A DNA stretch of 56,975 bases, from contig JAJQEI010000036.1 in the NCBI GenBank assembly GCA_021201755.1, positions 1 to 56,975 of the forward strand, read 5' to 3'. Of this stretch, positions 53,885-56,975 are shown one piece after another. Position 1 is the stretch's first letter, and every line of letters starts with the position of its first letter. The translations under genes and the position numbers were made by a program. A model generated the notes under the pieces. That model saw only the letters and a list, made by a program, of their open reading frames with translations. It did no database searches and was not told the DNA's origin. Source of the stretch: Ruminococcus sp. Its GTDB lineage: Bacteria > Bacillota > Clostridia > Oscillospirales > Ruminococcaceae.

Positions 53885-54754
53885 ATGCAATCGAAAAAAG
53901 AAAAGTCGCTGGTTCGTACGGACTTGGCAGTGGAACGCACTGCTGGTGTTCCGAAGTTTCCAGGCGTACATCAAAAGAAGCGAGGTGAGGTGTTTACAGT
54001 TACAGAAATTTAGATCGAAAACGACACCTGCGGCGCATCCATCGGGAAGCCGGCGGGACGATATGTGACGTTGGAAGCACAGGAACTTAGCCGCAGCTGT
54101 GAGAACTATTCGAAGATGGCGGAGGAACTTGCACAAGAACTGATGGCGTTTTTGCCGAAGGAGGGATGCGTCTTTGTGGCAGGATTGGGAAACCGTGCGG
54201 TGACGCCGGATGCGTTGGGACCGAGAGTGGCATCGAAAGTGCTGGTGACACGACACTTGAAAAATGCCTTGACGGAAGAGGAATTAGCGGCTTTACCGGA
54301 GCTGCGTTCGGTTTGCGTACTGGCTGGAGGCGTTCTGGGGGAAACGGGGATGGAGTCGGCGGAACTGATGCACGCTGTGTGTAAACAGGTGCGTCCTTGC
54401 GCAGTCGTGGCGATTGATGCGCTGGCGTGCGCAGAGCTGTCGAGATTAGGTACAACGATCCAGATGTGTGACAGTGGCATTTCTCCGGGGAGCGGCGTTG
54501 CGAACCATCGGAGAGAGCTATCTAAAAAAACGCTAGGTGTGCCGGTGATTGCGCTAGGCGTACCGACTGTCGTGGATTTGCATACGGCAGTACAGTGCAT
54601 TTACGGACGGCGTGTACCGCCGCAGCGACCGAATATGATGGTGACGCCACGTGATGTGGATCGCCTGATTGACCATGCGGGCGACCTGTTGGCGTGTGCC
54701 TTGAATATGGCACTGCATCCGGGTATGACTTTTGCACAAGCGGAGGGACTTTGA
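53885..54754 (+). pseudogene. gpr: GPR spore protease, nonsense codon 43
   Basis: Germination endopeptidase that degrades small acid-soluble spore proteins. From ATG 53885 (AAAGGAGGG upstream) the frame reads MQSKKEKSLVRTDLAVE, with the known self-cleavage site context before RTDLAVE. It meets TAG at 54011-54013 and continues in frame with GASIGKPAGRYVTLEAQE, FVAGLGNRAVTPDALGPRV and MCDSGISPGSGVANHR to 54754. Without the stop the product would be 289 residues, shorter than the 320-370 of many GPRs. CAG to TAG would explain it. Reinitiation at GTG 54065 would drop the N-terminal active part. Probably inactive. Confidence 0.88.
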
Positions 54755-54779
54755 TATTTGCAGTTTCAGATTGCTTTTT

Positions 54780-54802
54780 CACGATATATAATATATATAT
54801 AA
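54780..54802. repeat. AT dinucleotide-rich stretch
   Basis: Alternating A and T of about 20 bases after gpr. The stretch 54755-54890 otherwise shows nothing. Confidence 0.6.
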
Positions 54803-54893
54803 ATAATATGAATGCGATAAATGCTGCAATAAAAAGAAAAAAACAATGGATAACACAAAAATGCGATTGTTTTTAAGATTTTTCAAAAAACGC

Positions 54894-54922
54894 TTGACAA
54901 ATCCTGAAAGAAGTGTTATAAT
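54894..54922 (+). promoter_or_regulatory. Tandem promoter 1 of the secreted protein
   Basis: TTGACA (54894-54899), 17-base spacer, TATAAT (54917-54922). Confidence 0.75.
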
Positions 54923-55001
54923 ATACGTTAACATGAGTAAGTATATTAGGAAAATGTAGAGGAAGTATCTGAATTGACAAAATGTTCTTTCGAAAAAGTA
55001 C

Positions 55002-55030
55002 TTGACAAATGGCGAAAAATCAGGTATACT
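55002..55030 (+). promoter_or_regulatory. Tandem promoter 2 of the secreted protein
   Basis: TTGACA (55002-55007), 17-base spacer, TATACT (55025-55030). Confidence 0.75.
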
Positions 55031-55223
55031 ACAATTGTTGTGTTCATTGCGAAAGAAATCGAAGCTTAAAAAAGCTTTGAGATGTTTTTAAATTTTGAAA
55101 ATCGAATGCAAAAAAGCTGAAAAAGAGCTTGAAAAACAACGTTTTTTTCAATTTGTTGTGAAAAACAAACAAATTTTAATTCGAAATCGGCTTGAAAATT
55201 TTCAAAAAAATAAGCGAATGGAC

Positions 55224-55252
55224 TTGACATCGGCGAAGAAATATGTTAAAAT
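55224..55252 (+). promoter_or_regulatory. Tandem promoter 3 of the secreted protein
   Basis: TTGACA (55224-55229), 17-base spacer, TAAAAT (55247-55252). The sequence between promoters 2 and 3 is A/T-rich with no open frame. Confidence 0.7.
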
Positions 55253-55258
55253 ACTTGT

Positions 55259-55443
55259 GTAAATTGTTTTTTTGGGGGGGTGGATTACCTACTTTCATGA
55301 CAATTTATAAATTTGTTGCAGCAGTTGGAATATATACTGTGAGTAGTACAGTACTTTGATCTGGCTGTGCCTGTTCGGGCTGGATGAAAGACATCCAGGC
55401 AGGCGACATGAAACTATATTTAAAAAGAGAGGTAATAAAAACA
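55259..55443 (+). promoter_or_regulatory. Structured leader with T7G7 tract
   Basis: The leader after promoter 3 starts with seven T and seven G. It holds TACTGT/ACAGTA (55335-55353) and a two-step stem GCCTG..CTGGATG pairing with CATCCAG..CAGGC (55369-55404), ending 40 bases before the ATG. AGAGAGG is the ribosome site. Confidence 0.5.
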
Positions 55444-56975
55444 ATGAAGAAGAATTTGAAAAGAGTTCTGTCTGCGGCCGTTGCAGTTTCGGTTACACTG
55501 TCTTCGATTCTTGCGGTTACCGTAAACGCTGCAGTGGATCCGGGTACAGGCAATACGATTACAACAACGACACTGACAAATGTGCCTGGCGATCAGGATA
55601 CATTCCCGACAGATGCTGTTACTGGCACAGCTGGTAATGTTATTACGTTTGAACAAACTTCTGTTTGGGATGAAACGCTTGCAGGTGTATTGGCTGGCAT
55701 TGAAGATGGCACGACGGTTACAGTTGCTGCTGAAGATATGGCTAGTCTCTTGGGCGGCGAAAGCGATTATTCCAGCATTTTAAAAGACGTTCTGACAAAT
55801 TCAGAGGACGCTACCACTATATATGATGCTGATGCAATGACACTGACAGTTACAGGTTCGGCTGATTTCGACAGCTATATTCAGAAGTTGATTGATGATG
55901 TAGTTGCTTCGAACAAAGCATATGACGATATCGATGTTGATGTAACTGTTGATTCACTGGATTATGAATTGGGTGTAGATATGTCTACCGGTAAAACAAT
56001 CACTGGTTCTGCAAGCTTTACTGCTAACAGCGAGACTTACACGCTGACATCTCTATCGGCTTATTTGGATGACATTTATGACGATGTTACCGCACAGATT
56101 AATGCAATCGTCAGTGAGCGTCTGATCAATGAATTGGCTGATATCGACGCACAGGTAGCTGAGGCGCAGGCAAAGCTAGATGAAGTAAAGGCTGCTGACG
56201 TAGATACTACGGAAGCACAGGCTGAACTGGATGCTGCAATTGCTGATTTGGATGCTACAATGACTGCGAGAGTAAATGAAGTTTATGCAGCTGTTGCAGA
56301 AGAAGAAGCTGAGTTACAGGCACAGATTGATACGCTGAAGAACCAGCTTGAGACTTTGGTAGACCTGATTACAAAGGCACAGAGTACAACATGGCATGGC
56401 AATGGCGACTTTGACACCATGGATGAAGCTTATGCGGCAGTTTATGAAAGAGCTGTTGAGAAGAGCGAACTCTTTGCTGGCTATCTAGCAGAAGATATCG
56501 ATACCTTAATCGCAAATTACTCCAGCCAGGGCACAAGTGCATTGGATTTAGTAAATAGCACGCTTTCTGAAGCAGGCGTAGATATTACAATTTCCATCAC
56601 AGTTGCTGAAGTGACTGCTTTGGCAGACAGTGCATCGAATGTTTCGATTTCTACACCGTCTGCTGGCGTATTTGAATTGGATTTCGAGATTTCAGACGCT
56701 GAATATGCAGATGTATATGCATATGTATCCGGCTTGGATGTTGCATCTGAATTGGATTTGACTACACTGACCACAGAAAAGGTTGTTTCCTTGACAATTG
56801 ATGCAACTGCTGGTACAGTTACTTATGATGTGGTTCGTACAGTAACCATCGAAGAAATCACTCCGGATGATACAACAACGGAGACTACCACTACAACAAG
56901 CGATACGACTGAGTCTACAACGGAATCCACGACAGAGTCTACCACAGATTCTTATGATACGTCAGATTCCACAAC
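55444..56975 (+). CDS. Secreted coiled-coil protein with Thr/Ser linker, cut by window end
   Basis: The frame from ATG 55444 is open to the window end (510 codons). A signal peptide (MKKNLKRVLSAAVAVSVTLS..., about 1-28) is followed by Thr-rich DTFPTD-type sequence and a beta/alpha domain with repeated Asp/Tyr patches. A coiled coil of about 60-70 residues has AQVAEAQAKLDEVKAAD and AELQAQIDTLKNQLETLVD. A beta-rich domain ends in TVTYDVVRTVTIEEITPDD. The last visible part is a Thr/Ser/Glu linker like that before the dockerin at 38340, so a dockerin or wall-anchoring end may follow. Three tandem promoters suggest high expression. Family not recognised. Confidence 0.85.
   Translation, partial: MKKNLKRVLSAAVAVSVTLSSILAVTVNAAVDPGTGNTITTTTLTNVPGDQDTFPTDAVTGTAGNVITFEQTSVWDETLAGVLAGIEDGTTVTVAAEDMASLLGGESDYSSILKDVLTNSEDATTIYDADAMTLTVTGSADFDSYIQKLIDDVVASNKAYDDIDVDVTVDSLDYELGVDMSTGKTITGSASFTANSETYTLTSLSAYLDDIYDDVTAQINAIVSERLINELADIDAQVAEAQAKLDEVKAADVDTTEAQAELDAAIADLDATMTARVNEVYAAVAEEEAELQAQIDTLKNQLETLVDLITKAQSTTWHGNGDFDTMDEAYAAVYERAVEKSELFAGYLAEDIDTLIANYSSQGTSALDLVNSTLSEAGVDITISITVAEVTALADSASNVSISTPSAGVFELDFEISDAEYADVYAYVSGLDVASELDLTTLTTEKVVSLTIDATAGTVTYDVVRTVTIEEITPDDTTTETTTTTSDTTESTTESTTESTTDSYDTSDST

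Overview
The window looks like chromosome from a low-to-mid GC, anaerobic gut Firmicute of the Ruminococcus / Oscillospiraceae type. The evidence is a type I dockerin behind a Thr-rich linker (35908-38676), a GH5 cellulase relic (8267-9414), a complete rnfCDGEAB operon, endospore-specific genes (spoIIA operon, gpr), frequent TTG starts, and very regular TTGACA-17-TATAAT promoters. No rRNA, tRNA, CRISPR array, insertion sequence or prophage was seen. Family names come from motif recognition, not from searches.

Layout. 1-6.5 kb: a zinc-ribbon membrane protein, the spoIIAA-spoIIAB-sigF operon, and a convergent MacAB-like exporter whose adaptor carries an N-terminal sigma-factor-like domain. 6.7-7.5 kb: two tandem copies of a small membrane-toxin / antisense-RNA module. 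7.5-9.4 kb: a TraX-like membrane protein and a broken GH5 gene. 9.6-21.6 kb: a single-direction operon of a giant carbohydrate-binding solute receptor, two permease pairs, a beta-propeller/TPR membrane protein, a Yip1-like protein and a large DUF5696-like secreted protein. 21.7-22.7 kb: a candidate structured RNA and the first of two paralogous zinc-ribbon proteins interrupted at a poly-G tract. 22.8-27.8 kb: rnf. 28.1-29.8 kb: a phosphatase, a third toxin copy and the second poly-G paralog. 29.9-35.5 kb: purB, a DUF3343/cysteine-desulfurase pair, and cdaA-cdaR for c-di-AMP. 35.9-38.7 kb: the dockerin protein. 39-46.3 kb: a glycan cassette predicted to make GDP-D-rhamnose and transfer it. 46.5-54.8 kb: housekeeping genes (deacetylase, ireB, DUF1540, queH, amidase-like, ricT, holB, a PLP decarboxylase, rpsT) and a broken gpr. 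54.8-56.975 kb: three tandem promoters and a secreted coiled-coil protein cut by the window end.

Two themes stand out. First, gene decay: spoIIAA, the macB permease, the GH5 gene and gpr carry in-frame stops, the GH5 gene also a frameshift, and sigF and the permease run into each other tail to tail with both C-termini missing. Spore formation is therefore probably lost or being lost, unless these are assembly errors. Second, switchable or RNA-controlled small loci: two zinc-ribbon paralogs whose frame depends on G7 and G10 runs, three toxin modules sharing a leader box, an attenuator-like hairpin before purB, and a folded RNA candidate at 21.7 kb.

The best candidate for an undescribed system is the 9.7-21.6 kb receptor/permease/propeller/Yip1/DUF5696 operon. 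The poly-G zinc-ribbon family comes next.
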